64,000 nucleotides of DNA, taken from positions 930,001-994,000 of the forward strand of contig NZ_CP013909.1 of NCBI RefSeq assembly GCF_001507645.1, written 5' to 3'. The stretch is from Hymenobacter sedentarius. GTDB taxonomy: Bacteria > Bacteroidota > Bacteroidia > Cytophagales > Hymenobacteraceae. Numbering within the stretch: position 1 is the first letter of the stretch; each line of letters begins with the position of its first letter. The position numbers were made by a program, and so were the translations under genes. Under the pieces are notes generated by a model. That model made no database searches, was not told the origin of the DNA, and saw only the letters and a list, made by a program, of their open reading frames with translations. Positions 1 through 9,728 of this stretch are shown one piece after another.

Positions 1-176
1 AGCGCGGCCGCGAGCTGTACGGCGAGTCGTGGCGGCGGCAGGACCTCATCCGGTTCGGCAAGTTCTTGCAGGCCCGCAAAGACAAGCCCCAGAGCGCCCC
101 GAAGTACCTGATTTATCCCATTCCGCAGAGTCAGGCCGACGTAAACTCGAACATCAAGCAGAACCCCGGCTACTAA
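1..176 (+). CDS. SusD/RagB family lipoprotein, C-terminal end only
   Basis: The window opens inside a reading frame (first full codon at 3) that stops with TAA at 174-176. The visible 57 residues contain RGRELYGESWRRQDLIRFG and end in a PIPQSQADVNSN stretch, the usual C-terminus of SusD/RagB outer-membrane glycan-binding lipoproteins, which sit on a SusC TonB-dependent channel and capture oligosaccharides. A SusC gene would be expected further upstream, outside the window. The glycoside hydrolases that follow on the same strand fit a polysaccharide utilisation locus. Identification rests on the tail only. Confidence 0.8.
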   Translation, partial: RGRELYGESWRRQDLIRFGKFLQARKDKPQSAPKYLIYPIPQSQADVNSNIKQNPGY

Positions 177-201
177 CGCAGGCCCTGCCGGTATAGCGAA
201 A

Positions 202-250
202 ACGGGCCGTTGGCGGCTGCCAAGGAGCAGCAACCAGCGGTCCGTTTTTT
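202..250 (+). terminator. Probable intrinsic terminator after susD
   Basis: Arms ACGGGCC (202-208) and GGTCCGT (239-245) pair with one G-U, a second stem GCTGC/GCAGC lies inside, and a T run follows (245-250). It separates the SusD gene from the GH13 gene, so the hydrolases may be expressed at a lower level or from their own promoter. Confidence 0.55.
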
Positions 251-292
251 ATTTGGCCCCGTGATGCCCTTTACTCCTAACGCCTAACCGTG

Positions 293-2107
293 ATGAGAAA
301 CGCAGCGAAAACCCTCTCGGCAGCCCTGCTCCTGGCCCTGGCCGGCTGCGGCGGGAGGCAGCAAAAAGCAGAATCGGCTCAGGCTGGCCCCGCAGCAACG
401 GGGGCGACCAAGCCGGCGGCTGCGGCCAACCAAAACGAAACCTGGTGGAAAGAGGCGGTGGTGTACCAGGTGTACCCGCGCAGCTACCAGGACAGCAACG
501 GCGACGGTGTGGGCGACCTGCGCGGCCTCATCTCGCGGCTCGACTACATCAAGAGCCTGGGCGTGAACGTGATTTGGCTCAACCCCATCTTCGGCTCGCC
601 CAACGACGACAACGGCTACGACATCTCGGACTACCGCGCCATCATGAAGGATTTTGGCACTATGCAGGATTTCGACGAGCTGCTGAAGGGCATGCACCAG
701 CGGGGACTGAAAGTAGTGCTCGACCTAGTGGTGAACCACAGCAGCGACGAGCATGAGTGGTTTAAGCAGTCGCGCAGCTCGCGCACCAACCCCTACCGCG
801 ACTACTACCACTGGTGGCCCGCCGAAAAAGGCACTCCCAACAAGCGCCAGAGCTTTTTCGATGTGAAGGGCGACGCCTGGGCCTACGACCCCACCACCAA
901 GGCCTATTATCTGCACTACTTCTCGCGCAAGCAGCCCGACCTGAACTGGGAAAACCCCAAGCTGCGTGAGGAGATTTACAGCATGATGCGCTTTTGGTTC
1001 GACAAGGGCATCGATGGCTTTCGGATGGACGTGATTCCGTTTATCTCGAAGGACACCACGTTTCCGCCCCTGCCAGCCCAATACCACGGCGACTTCGGCC
1101 GCTACTACGCCAACGGCCCGCATCTGCACGAGTACCTGCAGGAGATGAACCGCGAGGCCCTGAGCAAGTACGACGTGATGAGTGTGGCCGAAGGCGCGGG
1201 CGTAACGCAGGCCGACGCCCTGCAGTTTGTGGACCCCGCCCGCAAGGAGCTCAACATGCTTTATCACTTCGAAGGCATGGGCGTGGGACTGGTCCCCGGC
1301 AATAAGTACCGGATGCGCACGCCCGGCCGCTACAGCCTGCTGGATTTTAAGCGGGTGTACACGAAGTGGGACAGCATTTTTGCCCGCACCGGCTGGGGCA
1401 CCGTGTACCTCGGCAACCACGACCAGCCCCGCATGACCACGCGCTGGGGCGACGACCGGCCCGAATTCCGCGCGCCGTCGTCCAAGCTGCTCACCACCTT
1501 TCTACTCACCATGCGCGGCACGCCCTACTACTACGGCGGCGACGAGTTGGGCATGACCAACATCCGCTTTACCAACATCAAGGACTACCAGGACATCGAG
1601 ACCCGCAACATGTACGCCCAGCTGAAGGGCGAGGGCGGCGACCTGACGAAGTTTCTGGCGGCCCAGCAGCTTACGGCCCGCGACAACGGCCGCACGCCCT
1701 TTCAGTGGGACGCCACTGCCAACGCCGGCTTCACCACCGGCAAGCCCTGGCTGACCATCAACCCCAACTACGCCCAGATAAACGCGGCGGCGGAGGAGAA
1801 AGACCCCAACTCCATTCTCAACTACTTCCGCAAGGCCACGGCCCTGCGCCGGCAGCACAAGGTGCTGGTGTACGGGCAGTACCAGCTGCTGGACGCGGCC
1901 AACCCCAATATCTACGCCTACACCCGCACGCAGGGCAACGACAAGGTGCTGGTCGTGCTCAACTTCACTTCCGAAAAGCGAGACTGGGCCCTGCCGGCCG
2001 GCCTCACGCTCGGCGGCGCGCCCTGGCTCAATAATTACCCCACCTTCGCGGCGGGCGCCACGCTGGCCCTGCTGCCCTGGCAGGCGCTGGTGCTGCCGCT
2101 GCGCTAA
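293..2107 (+). CDS. GH13 alpha-glucosidase (oligo-1,6-glucosidase-like) lipoprotein
   Basis: Hydrolyses alpha-glucosidic bonds of short alpha-glucans at the cell surface or in the periplasm. The N-terminus MRNAAKTLSAALLLALAGC is a lipoprotein signal with lipobox LAGC, followed by an Ala-rich linker. The GH13 barrel starts near residue 50 (EAVVYQVYPRSYQDSNGDG). Conserved regions are visible: DLVVNH (I), GFRMDV with the nucleophile Asp near 246 (II), VAEG with the acid/base Glu near 300 (III), LGNHDQ with the third Asp near 377 (IV) and QPDLN (V); QPDLN is typical of oligo-1,6-glucosidase/dextran glucosidase types. Normal full length of about 604 aa. A GTG at 290 lies directly before the ATG at 293; I prefer the ATG. 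Exact substrate cannot be read from sequence. Confidence 0.9.
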   Translation: MRNAAKTLSAALLLALAGCGGRQQKAESAQAGPAATGATKPAAAANQNETWWKEAVVYQVYPRSYQDSNGDGVGDLRGLISRLDYIKSLGVNVIWLNPIFGSPNDDNGYDISDYRAIMKDFGTMQDFDELLKGMHQRGLKVVLDLVVNHSSDEHEWFKQSRSSRTNPYRDYYHWWPAEKGTPNKRQSFFDVKGDAWAYDPTTKAYYLHYFSRKQPDLNWENPKLREEIYSMMRFWFDKGIDGFRMDVIPFISKDTTFPPLPAQYHGDFGRYYANGPHLHEYLQEMNREALSKYDVMSVAEGAGVTQADALQFVDPARKELNMLYHFEGMGVGLVPGNKYRMRTPGRYSLLDFKRVYTKWDSIFARTGWGTVYLGNHDQPRMTTRWGDDRPEFRAPSSKLLTTFLLTMRGTPYYYGGDELGMTNIRFTNIKDYQDIETRNMYAQLKGEGGDLTKFLAAQQLTARDNGRTPFQWDATANAGFTTGKPWLTINPNYAQINAAAEEKDPNSILNYFRKATALRRQHKVLVYGQYQLLDAANPNIYAYTRTQGNDKVLVVLNFTSEKRDWALPAGLTLGGAPWLNNYPTFAAGATLALLPWQALVLPLR

Positions 2108-2123
2108 AATTCATCCCATTAAA

Positions 2124-2199
2124 CTTGTTGAAGTGTCTCTGCCATGAGTGGTGGGAAACTTGCTTTGCTGCAGCAAAGCGGCAGAGATGCTTCTTCAAG
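2124..2199. repeat. Degenerate copy of the TCATGCTGAGC palindrome family
   Basis: CTTGTTGAAGTGTCTCTGCC (2124-2143) and GGCAGAGATGCTTCTTCAAG (2180-2199) are imperfect inverted arms. They match the inner half (CTTGTCGAAGCATCTCT / AGAGATGCTTCGACAAG) of the palindromes at 26966-27051 and 49018-49104, but the outer GTCATGCTGAG ends are missing. It lies between the GH13 and GH65 genes. Confidence 0.6.
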
Positions 2200-2268
2200 T
2201 TCTCCCTATTGATTCATAGGCCAACTTTTTTAGTAGGCGGGCAGCCTGCCTCTTCTATACTCTCTTAC

Positions 2269-4335
2269 ATGTTGCTAGCTAAACCCGAGAAGTTGAAATT
2301 CCTTATAAGCGTCCTGACGCTACTGTGGGTGGCGCCGGCAACCCCGGCCGCCGCCCAGGCGCCTGACCCCTGGCGACTTGCGGCCGACAAGGTGGACCCG
2401 CGCAACTACTACGGGGCCACGGTGGCCAACGGCATGCTGGGCATTGTGTCGTCGCCCGAGCCATTTCAGGTGAAGAGCGTGGTGCTGGCCGGCGCCTACG
2501 ACCAGTACGGCCGGGGCCGGGTGAGCAACTTCCTAAACAGCTTCAACCTGCTCAATATGTACCTGGAAGTGGACGGCCGGCGGCTGTCGGGCAAGGACGC
2601 GAGCAACTTCCGCCAGGAGCTGGACATGCGCCACGGCTCGCTCACCACCACCTTCGACTACGCCGACAAGGCCACCATCAAGTACACGTACTACGCCCTG
2701 CGCCACCTGCCCTTCACGGTGCTGCTGGACGTGTCCATCACGGCCAAGAAAGACGTGGCCCTCACGGCCGCCAGCGTGATGGATGCGCCCGATGCCCTGC
2801 GCGACGTGCAGAACTACTACAACGAAATCGACCGGCCGCACGCCACGCTCAGCCTGCTCACGTCGTCGGCCCAGAGCAGCACGGGCAAGCTGCAGCTGTG
2901 TGCTTCCACCAGCTTCTTGTTCAACGAAGCGCACGGGCAGGAGCCGCGGGTTATTCACGAAATGTGGGACAGCAACATGCACCTGATGAAGTTCAGCAAG
3001 GCACTGAAGGCGGGGCAGACCTACGCTTATGCCGTGGCGGGCTCGTCCATTACCTCGGCCCACCACCCCGACCCGCTAAACGAAGCCGAGCGCATGACCA
3101 TTTTTGCCCGGCTCGAAGGCCGGGAGCGCCTGCTCTCCTTCCACGCCAAGGCCTGGGACGATTTGTGGAAGAGCGACATTCAGATTGCCGGCGATGCCCA
3201 GGCCCAGCAGGACGTGCACAGCATGCTCTACCACCTCTACAGCTTCTCGCGGGCGGGCACCGAGTATTCGCCCTCGCCCATGGGGCTCTCGGGCCTGGGC
3301 TACAACGGCCACGTGTTCTGGGACGCGGACCTGTGGATGTTCCCGGCCCTGCTGGTGCTGCACCCCGAGATTGCGAAGTCGCTGGTGGAGTACCGCTTCC
3401 GGCGCCTGGAGCCGGCCCGGCACAACGCTTTTTCCCACGGCTACAAGGGCGCCATGTTCCCGTGGGAAAGCGCCGACTCGGGAGTGGAAGAAACACCGGT
3501 GTGGGCGCTGAGTGGGCCGTTTGAGCACCACATCACGGCCTGCGTGGCCCTGGCCGCCTGGCAGTACTACTGCGTGACGCAGGACAAGGCCTGGCTGCGC
3601 GAGAAGGGCTGGCCGATTCTTTCGGCCACGGCCGACTTCTGGGCCAGCCGCGTGGAGCGTAACGGCCCCGGCCACTACGACATCAAGAACGTGGTGGCGG
3701 CCGACGAATGGGCCGAGAACATCGACAACGATGCCTTCACCAACGGCGCAGCCCAGGCCAACCTGCAAGCCGCCGCCGCTGCCGCGAAGCTGCTGGGCCT
3801 GCCCGCCGACCCCGACTGGGCGCTCGTGGCCCGCAACATTCCCATCCTCAAGATGGCCGACGGCGTGACCCAGGAGCACGCCACGTACAAGGGCGAAGGC
3901 ATCAAGCAGGGCGACGTGAACCTGCTGGCGTACCCGCTGAGCATCGTGACGGCCCCGGCCCAAATCAAGAAAGACCTGACTTACTACGAAACCCGTATTC
4001 CCAACGAAGGCACCCCGGCCATGACGCAGGCCATTTTTTCCCTGCTCTATGCCCGCCTCGGCAACGGCGACAAGGCCAAGCTGTGGTTTAAAGACGCCTA
4101 CGAGCCCAACCTGCTGCCCCCATTCCGGGTCATTGCCGAAACCAAGGGCGGCACCAATCCCTACTTCGCCACCGGCGCGGGGGGCGTGCTGCAGGCCGTG
4201 CTCATGGGCTTCGGTGGGCTGAACATTACGCCCGCGGGCATCACCCAAAGCAAAACCACCTTGCCCACCGGCTGGCAATCGGTGAAGATTACGGGCGTGG
4301 GCGTGCAGGGCAAGACCTACTCCGTGGGCCGGTAA
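2269..4335 (+). CDS. Secreted glycoside hydrolase family 65 protein
   Basis: GH65 enzymes act on alpha-linked glucosides (trehalose, kojibiose, maltose), as phosphorylases in the cytoplasm or as inverting hydrolases when exported. An N-terminal hydrophobic signal (KLKFLISVLTLLWVA) ending before QAPDPW suggests export, favouring a hydrolase. The catalytic domain carries GHVFWDADLWMFP near residue 345 and the acid motif DEWAENIDNDAFTN near 479-492, where Glu480 aligns with the GH65 general acid. About 688 aa from the ATG at 2269; the frame stays open upstream to 2125, but that part lies in repeat-like sequence. Kojibiose hydrolases and acid trehalases of this family are known; neighbours on alpha-glucan and trehalose make either plausible. 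Confidence 0.85.
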   Translation: MLLAKPEKLKFLISVLTLLWVAPATPAAAQAPDPWRLAADKVDPRNYYGATVANGMLGIVSSPEPFQVKSVVLAGAYDQYGRGRVSNFLNSFNLLNMYLEVDGRRLSGKDASNFRQELDMRHGSLTTTFDYADKATIKYTYYALRHLPFTVLLDVSITAKKDVALTAASVMDAPDALRDVQNYYNEIDRPHATLSLLTSSAQSSTGKLQLCASTSFLFNEAHGQEPRVIHEMWDSNMHLMKFSKALKAGQTYAYAVAGSSITSAHHPDPLNEAERMTIFARLEGRERLLSFHAKAWDDLWKSDIQIAGDAQAQQDVHSMLYHLYSFSRAGTEYSPSPMGLSGLGYNGHVFWDADLWMFPALLVLHPEIAKSLVEYRFRRLEPARHNAFSHGYKGAMFPWESADSGVEETPVWALSGPFEHHITACVALAAWQYYCVTQDKAWLREKGWPILSATADFWASRVERNGPGHYDIKNVVAADEWAENIDNDAFTNGAAQANLQAAAAAAKLLGLPADPDWALVARNIPILKMADGVTQEHATYKGEGIKQGDVNLLAYPLSIVTAPAQIKKDLTYYETRIPNEGTPAMTQAIFSLLYARLGNGDKAKLWFKDAYEPNLLPPFRVIAETKGGTNPYFATGAGGVLQAVLMGFGGLNITPAGITQSKTTLPTGWQSVKITGVGVQGKTYSVGR

Positions 4336-4412
4336 TCGCCGGCGGAACCTTACCCCAGGCCAAGAGCCACCCTGACAACCGACAACTCGCAACAGACAAC
4401 TAACGCTTTCCC

Positions 4413-5990
4413 ATGCGCAAGCTCTTCCTCGCGGCCCTCCTCGCTCTATCGGGCGTGGCGGCCGCCCAAACGCTGCCACTCTCGCCCCGCCAGCTCTACC
4501 CGGGCCTGTTCGAGGCCGTGCAGCTGGGCCAGGTATACCCCGACCGCAAAACCTTCGTGGATGCCGTGGCCAAGGAGCCCGCAGCGGAAATCCTGCGGGC
4601 CTACGCCCAGCAAAAAGACACGCCCGGCTTCGACCTGAAAGCGTTTGTGGCCGCGCACTTTACGCCACCCGCTCCGGTGGGCGGCCAGTACCACAGCGAG
4701 GTCACGGCCGGCCTGCGCCACCACCTCGACACGCTCTGGACCGTGCTGCAGCGGCAGCCCGATACGGTTAAGCAAGCGGGCTCGTCGCTGCTGCCGCTGC
4801 CGCGGCCTTACATCGTGCCCGGGGGCCGCTTCCGTGAAGTGTATTACTGGGACTCCTACTTTACCATGCTGGGCCTGGCCGAAAGCCACCGCACCACCGT
4901 CATTCGGGACATGGTCGACAACTTCGCGTACCTGCTCGACACCTACGGCTTTATTCCCAACGGCACCCGTACCTACTACCTCACCCGCTCGCAGCCCCCG
5001 TTTTTTGCCTTGATGGTGGGCCTGCTGGCCGAGCAGGAAGGCACGCCCAAAACGCTGGTGCGCTACCAGCCCCAGCTGCTGCGCGAATACGCCTACTGGA
5101 TGGCCGGCGCCGAGGCCCTGAAGCCCGGCACGGCCCGGCTCCGGGCCGTGCGCATGCCGCACGGTGAGCTGCTCAACCGCTACTACGACACCAGCGACCA
5201 GCCCCGCGAGGAATCCTACGCGGAGGACGTGGCCGCCGCCAAATTGAGCAAGCAGACACCGGCTCAATTTTACCGCAACATCCGCGCCGCGGCGGCTTCC
5301 GGCTGGGATTTTAGCACCCGCTGGTTTGGGCCCGATGGCCAGTTGGGCAGCATCCAAACCACCGATATGGTGCCCGTGGACTTGAACTGCCTGCTCTACA
5401 ACCTCGAAAACACCATTGCCAAAACTTACCAGCAGCAGGGCAACGCCACGCGGGCCAACGCCTTTCTCACCAAAGCCCAGAACCGCAAAAAAGCCATCCT
5501 GGCGTACTGCTGGGACGCCAAGGCCGGCTGGTTTGTGGACTATAACCTGCGCCGCGGGCAGCGCTCGCCCCTGCAAACCCTGGCCGGAGTGTACCCGCTG
5601 AAGTTTGGCATTGCCACCCCGCCCCAGGCTGCGGCGGTGGGCACGGGCCTGCAAAAGAACTTCCTGAAGCCCGGCGGCCTGGCCACCACCCGCAGCCGCA
5701 GCGGCCAGCAGTGGGACGCCCCCAACGCCTGGGCCCCGCTGCAGTCCATGGCCATCGACGGACTGGAGCGGTACCACCAGTCAACCCTGGCCCGCACCAT
5801 CGGCACCCGCTGGATTGACCTGAACAGCGGGGTGTTTCAGCAAACCGGCAAGCTGATGGAGAAATACAACGTGGTAGACCCTCACTTAAAGGCCGGCGGC
5901 GGCGAATACCCCCTGCAAGACGGCTTCGGCTGGACCAACGGGGTCCTGCTCCGGCTTATCAATAAATACAAGCCGGAAAAGGCCTTATAA
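4413..5990 (+). CDS. treA: Periplasmic trehalase, GH37
   Basis: Hydrolyses alpha,alpha-trehalose to two glucose molecules. A signal peptide (MRKLFLAALLALSGVAAAQ) places it in the periplasm. Both trehalase signatures are present: PGGRFREVYYWDSYF near residue 136 and QWDAPNAWAPLQ near 433; the C-terminus retains GGGEYPLQDGFGWTNGV, another GH37 hallmark. 525 aa is the usual size. It follows the GH65 gene by 77 bp on the same strand, so GH13, GH65 and GH37 probably form one operon downstream of SusD. Confidence 0.95.
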   Translation: MRKLFLAALLALSGVAAAQTLPLSPRQLYPGLFEAVQLGQVYPDRKTFVDAVAKEPAAEILRAYAQQKDTPGFDLKAFVAAHFTPPAPVGGQYHSEVTAGLRHHLDTLWTVLQRQPDTVKQAGSSLLPLPRPYIVPGGRFREVYYWDSYFTMLGLAESHRTTVIRDMVDNFAYLLDTYGFIPNGTRTYYLTRSQPPFFALMVGLLAEQEGTPKTLVRYQPQLLREYAYWMAGAEALKPGTARLRAVRMPHGELLNRYYDTSDQPREESYAEDVAAAKLSKQTPAQFYRNIRAAAASGWDFSTRWFGPDGQLGSIQTTDMVPVDLNCLLYNLENTIAKTYQQQGNATRANAFLTKAQNRKKAILAYCWDAKAGWFVDYNLRRGQRSPLQTLAGVYPLKFGIATPPQAAAVGTGLQKNFLKPGGLATTRSRSGQQWDAPNAWAPLQSMAIDGLERYHQSTLARTIGTRWIDLNSGVFQQTGKLMEKYNVVDPHLKAGGGEYPLQDGFGWTNGVLLRLINKYKPEKAL

Positions 5991-6041
5991 AGCGCGCTGC
6001 GTCCGGTGTGAAGGGCAGCCCTGGGCTGGGAAGCTCAGGTT

Positions 6042-8684
6042 TTAAAACCCAAACCCTACCCGCACACCAGTGCCCAGCCGCTCGCCGCTTTGCAAGGCCG
6101 TGTAGAAATCGACGCGGAAGACCTTCAGGATGTGCTCGACGCCCACGCCCAGCTCCACGTAGTGGCCGGCCTGGGCCGTGGTCAGGTAGTTGAGCGACGC
6201 TACTTCCTGCCACTTGAGCTGGCGCAGCAGCGGGACTTTGTTGAAGATGAAGCCGTTGAAGTGGTGGTCGTAGTGGGCTTCCAGGTAAGTGTTATTGGTG
6301 CTGAAGCGGTAATAGTCCAGCAGTTGGAAGTTGCTGAAGTTGCCGGCCAGGAGGGTCTGGTTGCCGGAGAAGTGGCGGTAGTCGGCAAACGTGAGGCCCG
6401 CTTGCCGGCCCACGAAGCCGCCCACGCTCACGCGGAAGCTGCTGGTGCCCAGCAGGCCGAGCGACACGTTGTCGCGCACGCCGGCTTGCAGCAGCAGGTA
6501 GCGTACATCGGTCCCCAGCACGTTGGGCACGGCCAGGCGGCCCTGCACGTTGAAAGTGGGCCACTTCGAGCCGAGGTTGAACTTGCCATCGGGCCGGCTG
6601 ATGTAGCGCTGGCCGGGCTTGTAGTCGAGTGAGAGCCCCACGGTGAGCACCTGGCTGCGGCCAAAGCCGGTATCGGGCAGCTCTTCGCTCACGGGCCGGT
6701 TGGGCGTGAAGGCGCGGCCGCGCACGTCCCGCATGAGACGGTCGGTTGAGTTGAACAGCTCATGGCGGTCGAAGTAGGCGGCGGTGGCGCGCAGGTTGAG
6801 GCCGTTTATCGGTTCGGTGAGGTAGGTAAGCTCGGCCCCGTCGCGGCGGTAGAGCTTGGCGTAGTTGCGGTTGGCGTAGAGCGTGTAAAGCGTGTTGATG
6901 GCCGGCGTGAGCTGCGAGTTGCGGTCGAAGTTCTCGATAGTGCGGCCCGCCGCCAGGCTGAATTGCTTGAGCTTGGCCGGGTGCAGCTGCCAGGTAGCCA
7001 CTAGGCTGGGGTTGAGCTGCTGGCTGCTAAAGCCGTAGCGCAACGTGGGCGTGAGGGTGAAGTAGCGGCGGTCGTCGGTGCGCTGGCTGAAGACGGCCTG
7101 GGCATTGAGCACCGCGCCCTCCACGGTGTTGTACTGGAATATCTGCGCCAGCGGCTGCACCGTAACGGACTGCTTCCGGAAGGTATTGAGGTGGGTGTAG
7201 CCCCCGATAACCAGGTTGATGGGCTCGAACTCGTTGCGCTTTTTATCGAGCGAGTCCTGGTAGGGGCGCGACTTGCGGATGACCTCCGTGCTGTCCTTCA
7301 CGCGATAGTCCTTTTTCTCTTCGGCCGTAAGCGGCACGGGGCGCACCTGGTCCCAGTAGCTGGAGTCGCGCTCGTTCACGCCCTTCTCGATGAGCTGCAC
7401 CTCGCCGCGCGGCATCCGGGCAAAGGGGTCGTTTTTCAGGGAGTCGCGCTGGGCACGCTTCACTTGCTTGCGCACCTGGGCGCTCAGGCCGCGCAGGTCG
7501 GGCTTGCGCTTGCGGATTTGGGCGGCGGTTTCCTGGCCCACGGCGGCCTCTTTCGCCTCGGCCACTGCGGGCGGGGCTTTGGCGGTGGGCGGCGTGGGGT
7601 AGGTAGGCACCACGTTGGCGTAGTTGGAGAGCACGGCCGTGATGTAGCCGGTGCCTTTGAACCCCATGCCCGACAGGTTGGCCCGTATCTGCTGCGACTG
7701 GATGAGCCAGACGTTGGGATTGTCCGGTGCCGGCACGTATTGTTGGGCCAGGTGCAGCACGTCGACGAAATCAATGTGGGCCTCTTTGTCCAGGCTCAAA
7801 TCAACGGAGTGAATGCGCCAGGAATTGTCGACGATGTAGATGAAGCCCGAAAAAACGGGGTCGGTGCGGCGGCGCGGAATCACCCGGATTTTGTGCACCA
7901 CCGCGCCGCCCTGTGGGGTGCTGCCCACCAGCTCGTACTTGTAGAACAGCATGGCGTTGGCCGCGATAGGCGACACGAAGCCGCGCTCCGAAAAGGGAAT
8001 TTTTATCAGGTTTTCGTAGAAGCCCAGGTTGCGGCCCGCGCTGGCCCGGTTGAAGCTCAGGCCCCGCGAATCGCCGCTGACCCGGCTCGAAATCATGCGC
8101 TCCTTGATGACGTTGGGCTGGGTGAAGCTGATGTCGGACAAACTTTCGGAGAGGTACAGAATGCCTTTTTTGATATCTGGGCCCACCTTGAACAGGCCCA
8201 TGATTTTGGCGGGCGTGTCGTTTACGCGGAGCAGGCTTTTGATGTAGATGCGGGCGCGGTATGCCGCCACCTCACGCCGGTGGTAGGCCCGCCACTGCTG
8301 CGCCTGCTGAATGATGGCGTAGGCCGGGTCGCGGTCGGTGGATTTCACCAGCACTTCGCCCAGGTTGTAGGCCTCGGGCTGCAGCGTCACGTTGAGCACC
8401 AGCACGGTATCGCCGCCGAGCACGCGCACCGGCTGGATTTGGGGCCGGTAGCCCACGTACTGAAACACCAGCTCGTACTGCCCGGCCGGCAGCCGCAGCT
8501 GGAACTGGCCCTGCTCGTTGGCGCCGGTGCTGGTGGCGGCGCCGCGCACGGCCACGTTGGCAAAGGCCAGCCCTTCCTGGTTGGCCCCCTTCACGGTGCC
8601 CTTGATGATGCCCGCGTAGCTCAACCCCGGCAACCCGCTCAGCAGTAAGGCAAACACAACCAGACGAAACGCAGACACCAACAT
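6042..8684 (-). CDS. DUF5686 outer-membrane protein with carboxypeptidase-like regulatory domain
   Basis: About 880 aa. A signal peptide (MLVSAFRLVVFALLLSGL) is followed by a carboxypeptidase-regulatory/CNA-B-like beta-sandwich (IIKGTVKGANQEGLAFANVAV, residues about 25-110). The long DUF5686 region follows, and the C-terminus ends in alternating beta strands with a terminal Phe (TGVRVGFGF), as in outer-membrane barrels. The family is widespread in Bacteroidota and unassigned in function. Start chosen at the ATG at 8684 because the upstream extension to 8720 would precede the signal peptide. Convergent with trehalase, 51 bp between stop codons. Confidence 0.8.
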   Translation of the reverse strand: MLVSAFRLVVFALLLSGLPGLSYAGIIKGTVKGANQEGLAFANVAVRGAATSTGANEQGQFQLRLPAGQYELVFQYVGYRPQIQPVRVLGGDTVLVLNVTLQPEAYNLGEVLVKSTDRDPAYAIIQQAQQWRAYHRREVAAYRARIYIKSLLRVNDTPAKIMGLFKVGPDIKKGILYLSESLSDISFTQPNVIKERMISSRVSGDSRGLSFNRASAGRNLGFYENLIKIPFSERGFVSPIAANAMLFYKYELVGSTPQGGAVVHKIRVIPRRRTDPVFSGFIYIVDNSWRIHSVDLSLDKEAHIDFVDVLHLAQQYVPAPDNPNVWLIQSQQIRANLSGMGFKGTGYITAVLSNYANVVPTYPTPPTAKAPPAVAEAKEAAVGQETAAQIRKRKPDLRGLSAQVRKQVKRAQRDSLKNDPFARMPRGEVQLIEKGVNERDSSYWDQVRPVPLTAEEKKDYRVKDSTEVIRKSRPYQDSLDKKRNEFEPINLVIGGYTHLNTFRKQSVTVQPLAQIFQYNTVEGAVLNAQAVFSQRTDDRRYFTLTPTLRYGFSSQQLNPSLVATWQLHPAKLKQFSLAAGRTIENFDRNSQLTPAINTLYTLYANRNYAKLYRRDGAELTYLTEPINGLNLRATAAYFDRHELFNSTDRLMRDVRGRAFTPNRPVSEELPDTGFGRSQVLTVGLSLDYKPGQRYISRPDGKFNLGSKWPTFNVQGRLAVPNVLGTDVRYLLLQAGVRDNVSLGLLGTSSFRVSVGGFVGRQAGLTFADYRHFSGNQTLLAGNFSNFQLLDYYRFSTNNTYLEAHYDHHFNGFIFNKVPLLRQLKWQEVASLNYLTTAQAGHYVELGVGVEHILKVFRVDFYTALQSGERLGTGVRVGFGF

Positions 8685-8800
8685 AAAGCAGCAAACAGCA
8701 GAAGCAAAGGACCCGACCAAGTTACGCCCCGGCTATAACTGATGCCGCGCGGCGCCAAACCGTTGCTTGGGCTGAGAAGCGAATGAACGCCGCCGGCGCC

Positions 8801-9724
8801 TCACGCCACCACCTCCTCGGCCGGAGGCAGGCTGGCCGAGCGGGCGTCTACGTGGCTGGTGTACCAGGCATTGAGGCCCACACCCAGCAGCACCATGGCC
8901 ATGCCAGCATAGGCCACCGGCCCAAAGTTTTCGCCAAAAAACACGTAGCCCAACCCCAGGGCGTAGAACATGCCCAGGTAGTTAAGCGGCGCCACCCGGC
9001 TGAGGCGCTCCAGCTGGTAGGCGCGCGTCATGGCCACTTGCGCGCCCTGCGTGAAGGCGCCGCACACCAGCAACCAGAGCCAGTCCATCCCCTGCGGGGT
9101 TTGCCAGTGAAACAGGCAGCCCAGGGCCGCCAGCGGCAGCGAAATCAAGGGGAAGTAGAAGACAATAACCAGCGGGTGCTCGCGCCCGCGCAGCTTGCGG
9201 ATGGCGTTGTAACTCAACCCTGAAAGCAGCGCACCCAGCACGCCAATGCCCAGGTACACCAGGCCAAGGTCGGCTGGCTCAGCCGGGCCGGCGCTGGGCG
9301 TGGCGGGCCCGCCCTGCTGCACCAGCACCACACCACCGAAGCTGAGCGCGAAGAACACCCACTGCCAGCTGCGCACCGGCTCGCGCACGAGCCAGATGCC
9401 CATCACGGCCGTAAAAATCGGGGCCAGGTACTGGGCCGTGACGGCCGTGGCCAACGGCAGGTGCTGAATGGCCAGAAAGTAGCACACCAGCGCCACCGCC
9501 CCGGTGCTGCCCCGGCTAATGAGCAGGCGGTAGTTGTTGCCGAACGGGGCCACGCCCAGCCGCCGCAGGGCCACGTAGCTGGCCACAATGGAAAAGATGG
9601 AGCGAAAGAAAATGATTTCCAGCGCGGGCAGGTGGTGCAGCTGCTTCACGCAGGCGTTCATGCCCGCAAACAGCAAGGTACTCAGCAGCATCAGCCGGAT
9701 GCCGGGCGTGATATCCTTTAACAT
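8801..9724 (-). CDS. EamA/DMT-superfamily transporter
   Basis: 307 aa with ten predicted hydrophobic segments arranged as two EamA repeats (residues about 8-135 and 155-290), e.g. LMLLSTLLFAGMNACVKQL, and the typical FFRSIFSIV and LAPIFTAVMGIWLVREP segments. Such proteins export or import metabolites such as amino acids or nucleosides; no substrate can be inferred. Divergent from recX, with which it shares a 152-bp intergenic region. Confidence 0.85.
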   Translation of the reverse strand: MLKDITPGIRLMLLSTLLFAGMNACVKQLHHLPALEIIFFRSIFSIVASYVALRRLGVAPFGNNYRLLISRGSTGAVALVCYFLAIQHLPLATAVTAQYLAPIFTAVMGIWLVREPVRSWQWVFFALSFGGVVLVQQGGPATPSAGPAEPADLGLVYLGIGVLGALLSGLSYNAIRKLRGREHPLVIVFYFPLISLPLAALGCLFHWQTPQGMDWLWLLVCGAFTQGAQVAMTRAYQLERLSRVAPLNYLGMFYALGLGYVFFGENFGPVAYAGMAMVLLGVGLNAWYTSHVDARSASLPPAEEVVA

Positions 9725-9728
9725 TTAC

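Noticed and set aside
7191..8648. 485-codon frame on the plus strand opposite the DUF5686 gene
   Set aside because: Low-complexity antisense frame caused by high GC content; the minus-strand frame has signal peptide and domains.
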